Source: Gnomoniopsis sp. IMI 355080 (lineage: Eukaryota; Ascomycota; Sordariomycetes; Diaporthales; Gnomoniaceae). From it: a stretch of DNA of 64,000 nt. The notes under the pieces were generated by a model, which saw only the letters and a program-made list of their open reading frames with translations, had not been told where the DNA came from and did not search any database. Location: contig JAPEVC010000021.1 of the NCBI GenBank assembly GCA_027946555.1, forward strand, positions 124,001 through 188,000, read 5' to 3'. This document shows, piece after piece, positions 45,337 to 55,696 of this stretch. Position 1 is the first letter of the stretch. Each line of letters begins with the position of its first letter. The position numbers and the translations under genes are program-made.

Positions 45337-47370
45337 ATGTCGAAAAGAGACGATAACGGGACGAGTCAGTCCTGGGAAAAGAAAAGGCAGCCACAGTTGA
45401 GCAACCTCGTGTGGGAACAACCACCACTTCCTGTCAGACTGTCGGAAGACACCGCAGAAGATGTGTCACCGCGCTCCAGAGGGCAGACTCCTTTCGATGA
45501 CAAACAAAAAGAGGAGATGAGGAGGAAACTTGACGAGTCAAGAGCAAGGGCTAGTCCTTCTCCCGAGATGCATACATCGACGTCAACGTCCGGGCCGCCC
45601 GGACCATCCGTAGCGGCTGCGAATACCTTGAACTCGGTGTCGCCAGAGCTACTGACAGAACTGCGCAAGATCATCCGGGAGGAGGTTGAGACGCTGAAGG
45701 GGGACCCAAAGGACAAGATGCAAGAGGCGACCGATAAGCCACCGCGACCGTCCGTGACGAGAGAGCGACCATCCTCACCTATTCGGCCCTTCGTCAATGC
45801 AGCGGGTGTGGTCATCTCTTCGTATCCGGTGAAGGACACTGAAACTTCGGCTCAGGCATCGCCAAACAAAGTCGAACAGAAGGAGTCACCCAAGACGTCC
45901 ACAGTCCGCTTCAGTGACGAGACGAAGCCGGCCGAACCCAACACGTCTCGGGTGGACGAGCCGAGGAAGGCCTCTGTTGAAATGACGGCGATAGATATGA
46001 GGTGGGGTGTCCTCTTTGCAAAAGATGGGTCTCATACAAAGCGAATGGAGCATGTCGTCCGGGGCCTGGCGAACTACATCATTGAGGAGTTCATGCCACA
46101 GAGAAGTATCGTCATCACTCCTGAGAAGATGGCTGCTTTCTACTCGCACCACCGGCTGGACAAAGAGATTTTCCCCTTCATCACTCTGTTCAGGGCTAGA
46201 TCGAAGAACTTCAATGGGGCTCTGGAGAGCTTGTACGAGGATCTTGGGTGCCAATATTTCCTGGTCCAGGCAGATGATCGTTCTCGCCACAGTGTGCCCG
46301 CTCTGACGCCTCAGGGGTTTATGCAATGGCTCGTCACTATGATTCAAGCCTACCCAGACGAGGAAGCCAAACGCTTGGACAAAGTTGTTTCAGCCCTACC
46401 TATCGAAGCGGACAGTCTCCTGGACGGGAAGCCTGAAAGACTGCCCAAACAGATCTCCAGGTATCTACTCCCTCCCGAGTCCATCAGAAAGACCAAACGC
46501 CTTGTCGATGACGCCATGAATGACTTTCGAGAGGACATTGAGGGCTCTGTGTCGCAGTCATCAAAAGCAAGTGGCAGGCCAACGCCGATTGTTGTGACAG
46601 CTACCTCGGACAGACGCCCGTCCGCAAACGCAGCCGCCAGTGCGAGTTCGCGATACGTTCCAGAGACATCGACCAAGGACACTGAGCAAGGCAGCAATGG
46701 GCATGATCGCGATCGAAGGACCTCATCCGCAACAAAGGACATCCGGGACGACGATAAACACCGGCGGAACTCGATGCCTGCCCCATCTTTCCCAACCAAG
46801 ACGGGAAGGACGGGCTCTGCTCCAGACAACACTCGCACCAGCCAGAGCAGCAGAGATACCTACGGCTCGACTTCAGGGGTCCCAGGCCGAGCACCGTCTT
46901 CTGCCTCTTCGCGGAAGAACCGCAGCCCGCAGCGGAACCCATACAGTTCTAGCCTCCCTTCCGGACTGGACCGCGACGACCTCGGTGGTGAACGTGTGCG
47001 CGGGTCCGGCAACATCTCGGCCGCTGCGGCCAACATCGCGGCAAACGTGTTAGGGGCTTCCGGTGCGGCGTCGACGCAGAACCTGGCCAAGGAGCCTCCG
47101 AAGGTCATGAAAGATACGCGAAGCACGGATTACTTTGGCCCTTTTCGAAGTAAACGGGCCAGTTTGGACGAGTCGACGCCCCGTGCGCCAGCTTCGGCGT
47201 ATGGTTTGCGGGATAAGGTGGAGCTAGAGAGCAGCAGCACGAGCAAATCGAGCAAGAGGAGGAGCATGGTGCTTCCGGAACTCAAAAGGCCGACGTGGGA
47301 CGATTATCTGAAGCACTCGGCGCCGAGGAGCGCGACACCATCGTTTGCCAAAAAGGGCTCGGCCAATTGA
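45337..47370 (+). CDS. DUF7514-type fungal protein
   Basis: This single-exon gene encodes 677 aa, counted from the ATG at 45337 (MSKRDDNGTSQSWEKKRQ). The frame runs upstream to 45190 but that part is not typical. Residues 1-220 are charged and disordered, with a short helix ELLTELRKIIREEVETL. The conserved domain lies at about 221-380 (MRWGVLFAKDGSHTKRMEHV, IFPFITLFRARSKNF, LGCQYFLVQADDRSRHS and QISRYLLPPESIRKTK). I know this block as a widespread fungal domain of unknown function. The last ~300 residues are Ser/Arg/Asp-rich and end in PTWDDYLKHSAPRSATPSFA. The pattern suggests a scaffold protein, but no function can be read off. Confidence 0.83.
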   Translation: MSKRDDNGTSQSWEKKRQPQLSNLVWEQPPLPVRLSEDTAEDVSPRSRGQTPFDDKQKEEMRRKLDESRARASPSPEMHTSTSTSGPPGPSVAAANTLNSVSPELLTELRKIIREEVETLKGDPKDKMQEATDKPPRPSVTRERPSSPIRPFVNAAGVVISSYPVKDTETSAQASPNKVEQKESPKTSTVRFSDETKPAEPNTSRVDEPRKASVEMTAIDMRWGVLFAKDGSHTKRMEHVVRGLANYIIEEFMPQRSIVITPEKMAAFYSHHRLDKEIFPFITLFRARSKNFNGALESLYEDLGCQYFLVQADDRSRHSVPALTPQGFMQWLVTMIQAYPDEEAKRLDKVVSALPIEADSLLDGKPERLPKQISRYLLPPESIRKTKRLVDDAMNDFREDIEGSVSQSSKASGRPTPIVVTATSDRRPSANAAASASSRYVPETSTKDTEQGSNGHDRDRRTSSATKDIRDDDKHRRNSMPAPSFPTKTGRTGSAPDNTRTSQSSRDTYGSTSGVPGRAPSSASSRKNRSPQRNPYSSSLPSGLDRDDLGGERVRGSGNISAAAANIAANVLGASGAASTQNLAKEPPKVMKDTRSTDYFGPFRSKRASLDESTPRAPASAYGLRDKVELESSSTSKSSKRRSMVLPELKRPTWDDYLKHSAPRSATPSFAKKGSAN

Positions 47371-48011
47371 GGTGAAGATAACATGTACGATGGGTGTGAT
47401 GCACTGTCGGCGCTGGACATTCTTTATCCTGTTGCCTCACTATTTCCTTCTTCTCGACACATACATAATTTCGGCACGTAGTCACGACTTACGCTTTATG
47501 ATGATCCATGGATAGCGATACCGACGAAAGGGGCACAGGGGTACAGAAAGCACGAAGCAAATTTGAACGGGTTTTGAAACCGCAGAAAGATTAGCAAAGG
47601 ATGCGGGAAAGGTCCGAATACCAAAGGCAAGCAAGCAAGCAGGAGATACCTTAGAGCGAGCGGGAATAGATGATGCACTGGAAATACTGCTGCGGCAAAA
47701 CTCACCAGCTCAAACAATTGTCGTCTTCAAGTAACAGTGGACGCTGGGTTCAGGGTTGGCCTGTACTTGTCGTGATGCCGAGATGATGCTGTGTGTATGT
47801 CAGATTCGGCTTAATAATACGTGAGGTCACTCACCAAACAAGTGTGTCTCCTTCCGCTTCCCGCCCCGCGTGGGAGAGGGAGGACCTAGGCAGGTATTCC
47901 GTATATAAACATATAAACCGTCGCCAGCTGGGTGGCAACCATGATTCCCATCTTTGTCCTCCGCATGACCGTTGAGTTCACGCTTGCGTCTTCGACCTCG
48001 ACCTGGACTTG
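47371..48011. other. Intergenic: DUF7514 gene 3' side and SelO promoter
   Basis: These 641 bp between two plus-strand genes contain a TATA-like sequence about 100 bp before the SelO start and a short AAGC repeat (gcaagcaagcaagcagg) near 47629. Confidence 0.45.
47902..47909 (+). promoter_or_regulatory. TATA-box candidate of the SelO gene
   Basis: TATATAAA stands 103 bp upstream of the chosen start codon, followed by a second ATATAAA. Spacing fits a TATA element with a leader of about 70 bp. Confidence 0.4.
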
Positions 48012-50066
48012 ATGCGCTTTCTCCCTCGTCAGTTGCGGCCCATCGCATTCGCCTGTCCACCTGCAGTCAAACCCCGCCCTGCCTCGGCTCCAACATCCAC
48101 ATCCATTCGACGATTCTGCGCCATGTCTGGCGACGCCGGCCACACCCTCGTCGACCTTCCCAAGTCCTGGCGCCTCACTTCTCTCCTCCCACCGGACCCG
48201 ACTTTCCCGACCCCGGCTGACTCACACAAGACACCCCGCGACCAGATCAGGCCGCGCCAGGTCCGAAACGGCCTGTTCACCTGGGTCCGCCCAGAGCCCC
48301 AAACCGAACCCGAGCTCCTCGCAGTATCGCCAGCCGCCCTGCGAGACCTGAACATCAACGCTGCCGAGACCAAAACCGACGCCTTCCGCCACTTCGCAGT
48401 CGGCAACACCCTACTGGGCTGGGATGACGAAAACCTTGAGGGCGGCTACCCGTGGGCACAGCTCTACGGTGGCTTTCAATTCGGCCAATGGGCAGGCCAA
48501 CTAGGCGATGGGCGCGCAATCAGCCTCTTCGAGACCACCGCTCCTAGCAAGGACCTCATCACAGGCAACACCGAGACCAAGTACGAAGTCCAGCTCAAAG
48601 GCGCAGGCCTCACCCCTTACAGCCGCTTCGCAGACGGCAAGGCCGTCCTCCGCTCCAGCATCCGCGAGTTCGTCGTCTCCGAGGCTCTCCATGCCCTCGG
48701 CATCCCTAGCACGCGAGCCCTAGCGCTCTCGTCGTTGCCGCACAGCAAAGTTCTCCGCGAGGACGGCTTTGAACCGGGCGCAGTTGTCGTCCGCTTTGCC
48801 CAGAGCTGGGTACGTCTTGGTAACTTTGACATCCTCCGCGCACGCGGCGACAGGGCCTTGATTCGCACCCTGGCCACGTATGTAGGTGAGGAGGTTCTCG
48901 GTGGGTGGGAAAGGTTGCCTGGGAGGCTAAGCGATCCCGAGAATCCAACCGAGACGCCCGACTTGGTCTTACCGCCCCGGGGGCTGGCCGGCAAGGACGA
49001 CGTGCAGGGCCCCAAGGAGGCAGCCGAGAATCGCTTTGCGAGACTGTATCGGGAGGTTGTGCGGCGAAATGCCACTACGGTAGCCAAGTGGCAAGCGTAC
49101 GGCTTCATGAACGGCGTCCTGAATACGGACAATACTTCCATCTATGGGCTTTCGATCGATTTTGGACCATTCGCCTTCATGGACAATTTTGATCCGTCTT
49201 ACACACCGAATCACGACGACCACTTGCTTCGTTACAGCTACAAGAACCAGCCGACTATTATATGGTGGAACCTGGTCCGCTTCGGCGAAGCCATCGGTGA
49301 GCTTATTGGGGCTGGAGAGACGGTCGACTCGGACCACTTCGTCAATGAGGGCGTTTCTGAGGGTGCGGAGACGGATGAGCTGGTGGCCCGGGCCGAGAAG
49401 CTTATCACACAGGCCGGGGAGGAATACAAAGCTGTGTTCCTCGCCGAGTACAAGCGACTGATGACGGCAAGGCTTGGTCTGCGGAGGTTTCAGGAGGAGG
49501 ACTTCAAGGAGCTCTTTAGTGAGCTGCTAGACACAATGGAGGCCTTAGAGCTGGACTTCAACCACTTCTTCCGCCGGCTGAGTTCCACCAAGATTGCCGA
49601 TCTTTCTACTGTAGAGGCGAGGCAAGAGAGAGCAAGCGTATTTTTCCATAAGGAGGGCATCAGCGCCACCGGTGTCTCAGAGGACGACGCTCGCAAGAGA
49701 GTGGCCGAATGGCTGGGTAAATGGCGGCAAAGGGTCATCGAAGACTGGGGCGTCGAGGGTGAGAACGGAAATCAGCACGTGGAATCCGTCAAGGAAGAAG
49801 AAAGGATAGCGGCCATGAAAAAGGTCAATCCTAGCTTCATTCCACGCAGCTTCATCCTCGATGAGTTGATCAAGCGGGTCGAGAAGGAAGGTGAGCGAGA
49901 TGTGCTACGGCGGGTCATGCACATGGTATTACATCCTTTCGAAGACACATGGCACGGCAACGAAATCAACGGATCAACATACGAGGGAGATCCCGAAGAA
50001 GAGGCTCGCTGGACTGCCGACGTGCCCAAGTTCGAGCGAGCCATGCAATGCAGCTGCAGTTCATAG
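48012..50066 (+). CDS. fmp40: SelO/YdiU-family protein AMPylase (Fmp40-like)
   Basis: SelO proteins are pseudokinases that transfer AMP to protein hydroxyl groups; the mitochondrial forms (yeast Fmp40) act in redox control. This single-exon gene encodes 684 aa. The ATG at 48012 starts a basic Arg-rich, Ala/Pro-rich stretch that fits a mitochondrial presequence. Motifs in order are FRHFAVGNTLLGWDDENLEG, the YGGFQFGQWAGQLGDGRAIS glycine-rich segment, LKGAGLTPYSRFADGKAVLR with SSIREFVVSEALHALGI, the metal/catalytic region MNGVLNTDNTSIYGLSIDFG and FGPFAFMDNFDPSYTPNHDD. The protein ends in QCSCSS, so Cys682 takes the position of the selenocysteine of human SELENOO. It converges on the GH63-like gene over 307 bp. 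Confidence 0.95.
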   Translation: MRFLPRQLRPIAFACPPAVKPRPASAPTSTSIRRFCAMSGDAGHTLVDLPKSWRLTSLLPPDPTFPTPADSHKTPRDQIRPRQVRNGLFTWVRPEPQTEPELLAVSPAALRDLNINAAETKTDAFRHFAVGNTLLGWDDENLEGGYPWAQLYGGFQFGQWAGQLGDGRAISLFETTAPSKDLITGNTETKYEVQLKGAGLTPYSRFADGKAVLRSSIREFVVSEALHALGIPSTRALALSSLPHSKVLREDGFEPGAVVVRFAQSWVRLGNFDILRARGDRALIRTLATYVGEEVLGGWERLPGRLSDPENPTETPDLVLPPRGLAGKDDVQGPKEAAENRFARLYREVVRRNATTVAKWQAYGFMNGVLNTDNTSIYGLSIDFGPFAFMDNFDPSYTPNHDDHLLRYSYKNQPTIIWWNLVRFGEAIGELIGAGETVDSDHFVNEGVSEGAETDELVARAEKLITQAGEEYKAVFLAEYKRLMTARLGLRRFQEEDFKELFSELLDTMEALELDFNHFFRRLSSTKIADLSTVEARQERASVFFHKEGISATGVSEDDARKRVAEWLGKWRQRVIEDWGVEGENGNQHVESVKEEERIAAMKKVNPSFIPRSFILDELIKRVEKEGERDVLRRVMHMVLHPFEDTWHGNEINGSTYEGDPEEEARWTADVPKFERAMQCSCSS

Positions 50067-50373
50067 TCTTAACTAACGTATCGACTAAGTCATACGAGAT
50101 CATACGAAATAATACATCCGGAAGATGACTCATTAGCTTGTATGTAAAATGTACATGGATACATTGGTAGATATAATGTTTCTATTTTCGTGATTCTAGG
50201 TGTCTATACTGAACGATCACATTCTACCACCCCAGGTGCACATGTCAGTTCCCATGCCAATTTTCGCTATCTGTTGTTTCCTACTGTTTTGCTTTGTTCA
50301 TTACCTGCTCCCCAAGACAACGTGAGTTCTGCTGTAGAAGTACGCTCTCTTCGAAGCCAGTCTAAAAAGTCTC
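50067..50373. other. 3' region between convergent SelO and GH63-like genes
   Basis: This is a compact 307-bp gap between two stop codons and holds both 3' untranslated ends, which may overlap. No other signal. Confidence 0.5.
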
Positions 50374-53300
50374 TCAGGCCTGAGCCTCAAACTCGTCACC
50401 CTGTTCATACCCAGCGGCAACTTGCTCGCTCTTGACCCGCTCGAGCTGCTCCGTGATGTAGTTGCGCATGTGCTCGTCAGCCTCGGCCTTCTGACGCTGC
50501 TGCTCCGGATTCTCGGGCAAGTCAACACTGGCGGCACCTGTGCTATGATATCCGTCGTCGTCGTAGCCATTTGCCTCGGCGTTATCGAAGTCGCTACGTG
50601 CCCCTATCGACCGTGCCGTCGAGGATCGCCGGATGCGAGGCATCGAAGGGGATCGTGGTAGAATTTGGCGACTGAGCACGTCGTCGAAGTAGTGAGCCAT
50701 ACCCACGGACGGCGTGCGAGGCGTCTGCGGAAGACGACAATTGACACTGCGGTATTGTTAGCAAGGGTACTATTTATGATCAGATTAATTATTCTTACCC
50801 GGTATCATGAATCAGTCTTGCGATGAGACCTGTCCAACCACACTGGTGCGTCGCTCCGAGTCCACGACCTGTATCACCATCAAAGAATTCGTAGAACCAT
50901 AAATTATCCTTCCAGAGCGGATCAAAGTCCAGTGTATCGTTGCCGGCGTTGATGCTTCGTCGGCCGTCATCGCCACGGGCGAAGAGATGTTGCAGACGAT
51001 GCTGCAGCTCTTCCGCAACATGGCCCAGATGCATCATGTCGCCCGATCCAACAGGGCATTCAACCTGTAGACTCTGGCCAAAAAACAGGTAGTACCGCTG
51101 CAAAGACTCGATAAGGAGAAAATTGACGCAAATCCAAATCGGGCCTCGCCAGTTGCTGTTTCCCCCAAAGAGTCCACTGTCGGAATCTCCTGGGACATAG
51201 CTCACCTTGAACTGCTGCCCATTCACATCCATCGCGTAAGGGTGCTTCTCGTGGTATTTGGATAGCGACCTGATGCCATGAGGGCTCAGAAATTCATCTT
51301 CATCCAACATGCGTTTGAGAAGCTTCTCCAAACGATCTTTGCTGACGATAGACAGGAGGATGCGGTCCCCTTTGCCGCGCTTGCGAATACTGTGCATGTT
51401 CCGTTCTGTCACGTCGGCTCTGTGCTTCATGAACCACTCAAGCCGCCTCTTGAAGGAAGGTAACTTGTTGATCAACTCTGGCTCGAGGGTCAAAGTGGCG
51501 TACATGGGAATGAGGCCCACCAGAGACCGAACAGGCATCTGCTGGATCCAAGGCCCACCCCATGAGATCGCGTCGTAGTAAAAGCCGTCTTCATCGTTCC
51601 ACAACGACTTCTCATCCTTTTGGCCAGTTCGAAACGTCATGGCGTCGCTGATGAGAATGAAGTGCTCGAAGAACTTAGAAGCAATATCCTCGTAGACACG
51701 GCGATACTTGGCAAGCTCAAGACTGATGTTGAGCATGCAAAGACAGTAAAAGGCCATCCACCCCGTACTGTCTGCTTGCTCAAGAGTTCCACCGGTGGGC
51801 AACGGCTCTGATCGATTGAATAATCCAATGTTATCCAATCCCAGAAACCCTCCCTCGAAGACGTTCTTGCCATCGACATCTTTGCGATTCACCCACCAAG
51901 TAAAGTTGAGCAACAGCTTCTGGAAAACGCGCTCCAAGAATTCCAGATCTTGTCTGCCATAAAGCTTTCGCTCGATCTTGAAAGTCCGAAATGTGGCCCA
52001 GGCATGGACGGGAGGATTGACGTCGCCAAAATTCCATTCATAGCTGGGCGCATCGTCAGCTTTTGTCCTCACATAGGAAATATCGAGTGAACTTACGCAG
52101 GCAGCTGTCCATTGGGATGACAGTACCACTCCCGAGTGAATAAATCAAGTTGCTTCTTGGCAAAGTCGGGGTCTATCATGGCTAGGGTGATGCAGTGGAA
52201 AGCACTGTCCCAGGCAGCAAACCAGGGGTATTCCCACGAGTCGGGCATCGACAGGATATCGTCACTATGCACGTGTTTCCACTGCGAATTTCTGATTGCC
52301 TTCCGACTAGGAGGTGGTGGAGGCTGTGTCGGGTCGCCATTAGCCCAGTGATCGTAGATGAACAGGTAATGCTGTTTGCACCACATCATGCCCGAGAATG
52401 CCTGTCGCTGGATGTTACGCAAGTCATCAGACATGGGCAGAGGGCTGATTCTGTAGTAAAAGTCGTCGGCTTCCTCTTTCCGGCGCTCAATAATATCATC
52501 AAACTCCTCCTCGTCGAGGTATGTTTCGGTCTTCTTGGTGAAGCGGAAACGAACAACTAGACCAAATATTAGAGACAGGCAGCTAGAACTCCAATGATGC
52601 AAAACTAACCAGCGCACTCTCCGGGAGGGACACCGCCAGCTTCGTTAAACTTGAACCAGGCAGCAGACTTGGTCCCGGTTTGAGCAGGGTTCACAGCGCC
52701 CTTCTCTCCATCCACAATGTGTCGGTGAAAAGCGTCTTTGACGTAGGGTGTTGGGTTCTCTCCATCATATAGCTCCGCGAAGTTGGTGTCATTTTCCGTG
52801 AAGATCATCTCGGGATCCACGTCGTCCCCGCTAGGGCCGATTCCGGGGGAAGGGGAGAAGAGCATATATCTGTCACCCAGGGAATGATGCTTGGATTGAG
52901 CCATGTTTTCGGCATACATTCCGATCGAGGGCTTGTGCTCCTCGGGCTCGCGGCCCCATGCCCAAGTGTTACGAAACCAAACATGAGGAATGATGTGAAG
53001 GGGCTTGGGCTCTGGTCCCCGGTTCCATGCAGTCACACGAAAGAGCAACTCGTCCGGATCTTCGTCATCCTTGGCCGTTTCGATAATGATATCCCAGTAT
53101 TTGTCGTTGTCGAAGCAGCCAGTGTCAAGAATTTGATATTCTTTGTCCAGCTTGCCTCGTCTCGCGTTCTCGTCTTTGAGATCTTTGTAGGGGAATTCGC
53201 ACTGGGGATATTTATACAGAAATTTCATGTAGGAGTGCTGTATTCGTGTAAGCATCCGCATGGGAAAACACTACTCCATTCATGTCATTAGATTAACCTA

Positions 53301-54042
53301 CAGTCTGTGTAAGGACAAAGTCAGTAAGCAAGCATCAATTGAGCATGATTGGGGCCGAAGGACGAACCGGAGTGTTGTCCAGGTGGAAATAGGCTTCCTT
53401 GACACACTCGCCGTGATTGCCTTGCGAGTTGGACAAGCCATAGAGTCTCTCTTTGAGGTAGGGACTAGAATCCGTCAGTCATGGAACCTGTGGAAGCGAA
53501 TGGCCCGCCGGGAGGGGGGGGGAACGGACTCTTCCCCGTTCCAGAAGGCGAAAGCAATGTTCTGAAGGCCGTGTGTATCACAGACACCGGCGATGCCGTC
53601 TTCACCCCATCTGTAGGCCCTGGATCGTGCATGTTCGTGGGGGAAGTCTGGTAGTGGATACGGCACATATTAGCCTTTGTGGGCAAATTCCAACCGGACA
53701 GGTGATCCGGGGACCCCAGGATTTGAGGTTGCGGGGGTGGATCTTCGCATGAGGACGGACAGCAATGCGCCAGGTGGGTGACACTCACGGTTCCAGGCGT
53801 CACCATCGTGACTGTAGTCTTCTCGCACTGCAGTAGCACGGTGTCAGCTTTGGACTCTTTCCTCGGTACCCGGCCCAACAGGCGCAGAAAAGAATGGTGA
53901 TAGTGACGTGGGACAAACCTGTAGCCCATTGTCGCTCAGAAAGATAAGAACCCCACTTCTTCCAGTACTTGGTGCGGTGACGGTCTTCCTTCAACCGCTT
54001 CTCCTCCGCGGTCAAGAATTCATGGTTATCAAAGACGACCAT
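50374..54042 (-). CDS. GH63-like glycosidase (mannosyl-oligosaccharide glucosidase type)
   Basis: This gene has nine exons and 1028 aa: 54042-53919, 53827-53789, 53647-53530, 53464-53368, 53304-53302, 53237-52610, 52556-52097, 52043-50799 and 50746-50374. All joins keep frame. The family signature begins with REDYSHDGDAWN then HFPHEHARSRAYRWGEDGIAG, and YFHLDNTP-T-HSYMKFLYKY. The helical catalytic half has WEYPWFAAWDSAFHCITLAM, YEWNFGDVNPPVHAW, FGGNSNWRGPIWICVNFLLI and DNLWFYEFFDGDTGRGLGAT. This GH63-type family splits glucose or related alpha-linked sugars from oligosaccharides, but the substrate of this cytosolic-looking subfamily (no signal peptide) is unknown. The C-terminal ~120 residues are a charged tail. 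The 3-nt exon 5 is an inference from strong splice signals. Confidence 0.9.
53302..53304 (-). other. Probable 3-nt micro-exon (ACT, Thr)
   Basis: On the minus strand TTACACAG|ACT|GTAGGT gives an acceptor, one Thr codon and a donor. Flanking introns would be 63 and 64 nt, the normal size here, whereas skipping the exon leaves one 130-nt intron. The Thr restores the TPTHSYMK order I recall for the family; without it the reading frame is still open. Confidence 0.6.
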
Positions 54043-55696
54043 GGCTGTTCGAGTGACTCGAAAGAAGAGGCTATTGTTCGTGGAGCGAAACGAGGCACAG
54101 GAACGTGACGGGCAGAGTCAATTGGGTGATATTGGTAGGTAGGTAAGAAGGGCAAAAGAGCTGCCGACGCAATGGGATCCGTGGATTACCAGCCAGTGCT
54201 GTTGGCAAGAATGCGAAGAGCGGTACGTGGCGTTCAAGTGGGAGGTCGTGAACGGGCGGTCAAATGTTGGAGGATAGCTCAACAGGTATGGAGACGCGGG
54301 GACGCGGGGACGCAGGTCGGATAAGAAGAGGAGGAGTCGAGAATGCAGAAGATAACAGAGAAGAAATAGGGCTACCGGATTTTCTTGTCAACAAGCACAC
54401 ATCACGACTAGCGGTGGAAGGAAGATGACATCGTGCACTCGCGAAGAAAGAGATACCTGGGTGCGCAATGCAAGAAAATTAAGTCAGGATGTACGCAACA
54501 GGCAAGCTTGTCCGTGTCTGGCCGGCGTGTTAGGGACCCTAGGGATACCAGACAGACTTGGACTTGGACCGTAGCAGGCGCAGGGCTCCGGGCACGGCGG
54601 CGAGCTCCTGCAGGAGCTTCCAAGCTTGTCCGTGCCCAGGTCGCAGCTGTGATAAATTCGGCAACACAGGGCCTGGGCACCACCAGCCTGGCTCGGCGCT
54701 AGGGTTGTGCTGCTCTCAGCAGCGATGGTGGAGTGCCGTGTGCTAAGCTGCATCCTAGGCCACATTTGATAAATCACCTGCAGGTGGCCAAGTGGCCTAT
54801 GCCAGCCTACCTAGCGGCCTAGGTGTTTCTGGATGGCCGTTGTGCGTTCGCCCGCAGGTGCAACTAGGCTACTGCAGCTACCTCCTAAACAAACCTTCAT
54901 AAGTGTGATATATGTTCTTCTTGCACGGCATCCGGCGCGCTCACAATGCCAACCCTCAAGCTTGCGAAGAACCTTAGCACGCCAATTCGGCGGACCTGCT
55001 ATCTACAATGATGTCATTTCCAGGGCTAGAGCGGGATTTCGATACTATATTCCTAGGTAGTAGTAGTAGCCTTCCCTGCCACCCAGCCCGCCAGCTTAGC
55101 CAGACCTCCCAGAAAACCGGGGCCGGGGCCGGGGCCGGGGCCCAGGCCCTTCAAAACACCTCCTGTCAGCGTTCCAGACAAATTTGATCACCCAGGACCC
55201 GGGGCATCAGGATTCCGGCCTAGGTACGTACGTCGTCGGGTAGTATTGGTAAGAAGACAGCTTAGTACATTACGTGACCCGCACACCCCGCATCAACCTG
55301 AATCTCAACTCTTGATCGTGGCTTCCCGGCTTGCTCACTACCTCTTGATGCCTGTTGGTGAACCGGAAGGTTGCCTTAAGGCAGAGGTTAGCTTAGGCTT
55401 GTGGCACTGCCTTGGGATCACGTACAGCTACGTGTCGGCTTGTCACTTTGCTCCCTAGTGAGCATTGCTATGATTGGTCTTGCACAGCATGTCGCTCAGC
55501 GCGACTCATTCACTGAATCTTTTGCATGTCCTGTGACCAAAAGCAACGCCAATGGTGTCTTCTTTCTGTTGTAAACCTGTCCGTGGACGCTAGTCTCTGC
55601 GTCCGTCCCGTATTCCACGCCTATCAAACGCCTCGCTCCGCAGAATTATACAGGGCAGGAAGTCCATGCAGTCGTCCCTTCCCCAAGTCGTGCTCT
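54043..55696. other. Intergenic: GH63-like promoter side, G4C2 repeat
   Basis: These 1.65 kb separate two minus-strand genes. They contain a gacgcgggg repeat near 54290-54315, a (GGGGCC)4 repeat at 55119-55142 and CCTAGGTA-like palindromes near 54810, 55040 and 55218. No frame resembles a protein. Confidence 0.45.
55119..55142. repeat. (GGGGCC)4 hexanucleotide repeat
   Basis: Four perfect GGGGCC units follow one another on the plus strand. Four runs of G4 can form an intramolecular G-quadruplex. Confidence 0.85.

Noticed and set aside
53238..53367. Single 130-nt intron instead of two introns with a micro-exon
   Set aside because: Frame-compatible, but much longer than neighbouring introns of this gene's central part and it loses a Thr that I recall as conserved; kept as the alternative model.
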